NCBI GenBank assembly: GCA_002419025.1
Contig: DIFG01000024.1
Span: 1-22,281 of the forward strand
Length of the DNA stretch: 22,281 bases
DNA from: Deltaproteobacteria bacterium UBA5754
Lineage (GTDB): Bacteria > Desulfobacterota > Dissulfuribacteria > Dissulfuribacterales > UBA5754
Direction: 5' to 3'
The notes beneath the pieces are model-generated. The model saw nothing but the letters and a program-made list of their open reading frames with translations, ran no database searches and was not told where the DNA came from. Position numbers and translations under genes: made by a program. Positions 22,202-22,281 of the stretch are shown here, one piece after another (the first letter of the stretch is position 1; the number at the start of each line of letters is the position of its first letter).

Positions 22202-22281
22202 TCGCTGAAAACATATTTGATTTTCTCGATCACATCTTGTCTTCCAGGCTTGAAATAAGGTTCTTCGTCATTTTGTGTGGA
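22198..22281 (-). CDS. C-terminal end of an unidentified protein (partial)
   Basis: A minus-strand frame is open from the window edge to a TAG at 22200-22198, encoding 27 residues that include NDEEPYFKPGRQDVIEKIK and end YVFSD. I do not recognise the family. It is supported as coding by its resemblance to the frame at bases 2-49 of the window, with largely synonymous differences. Its end abuts the HEPN remnant, so it may mark the boundary where the toxin gene was cut. Confidence 0.45.
   Translation of the reverse strand, partial: STQNDEEPYFKPGRQDVIEKIKYVFSD

Overview
The window looks like part of a chromosome from an anaerobic, Gram-negative Desulfobacterota (formerly Deltaproteobacteria) bacterium. 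The evidence is a DUF3786 iron-sulfur protein, the chain DUF4416-yicC-remA-gmk, an inner-core LPS pathway (GmhB, RfaE1, WaaA), a large outer-membrane beta-barrel with a signal peptide, and generally high GC (about 63% in a hand-counted 60-base sample). The genus cannot be fixed from the sequence alone. No rRNA, tRNA or CRISPR array was seen, and no gene-free stretch exceeds 300 bases.

Layout. A plus-strand DUF3786 protein (50-862) faces a long minus-strand series (21516 down to 1078). In transcription order this series is: recD2; a long inverted repeat; aroF; a porin with its own terminator; then a tightly packed operon gmhB, Trm112-like, rfaE1, DUF4416, yicC, remA, gmk, rlmB, waaA, C39-like peptidase, RimK-type ATP-grasp ligase, GCS2-type ligase, [DNA methyltransferase, PD-(D/E)XK nuclease], N-formylglutamate amidohydrolase, cysQ. 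At the right edge a plus-strand MNT nucleotidyltransferase (antitoxin type) is followed by a dead HEPN toxin gene and the end of an unidentified minus-strand gene.

Functional blocks. (1) LPS core: GmhB and RfaE1 act in ADP-heptose synthesis and WaaA adds Kdo to lipid A, so envelope assembly is interleaved with RNA and nucleotide housekeeping genes. (2) A four-gene amidoligase cassette (C39-like peptidase, ATP-grasp, GCS2, N-formylglutamate amidohydrolase), whose gene types match those described for peptide-bond-forming amidoligase neighbourhoods; its product is unknown. (3) A two-gene restriction-modification-like module, DUF1156/Zn-ribbon methyltransferase plus a nuclease of no family I recognise, lying inside that cassette. 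It has lower GC (47-50% in two samples) and its last codons carry the ribosome-binding site and overlap the start codon of the amidohydrolase.

The points most worth a second look are the R-M module nested in the amidoligase operon, the nuclease itself, the MNT/HEPN pair whose toxin has a stop as its second codon, several unexplained palindromic repeats (one encodes the end of the Trm112-like protein), and a short coding motif found at both window ends.
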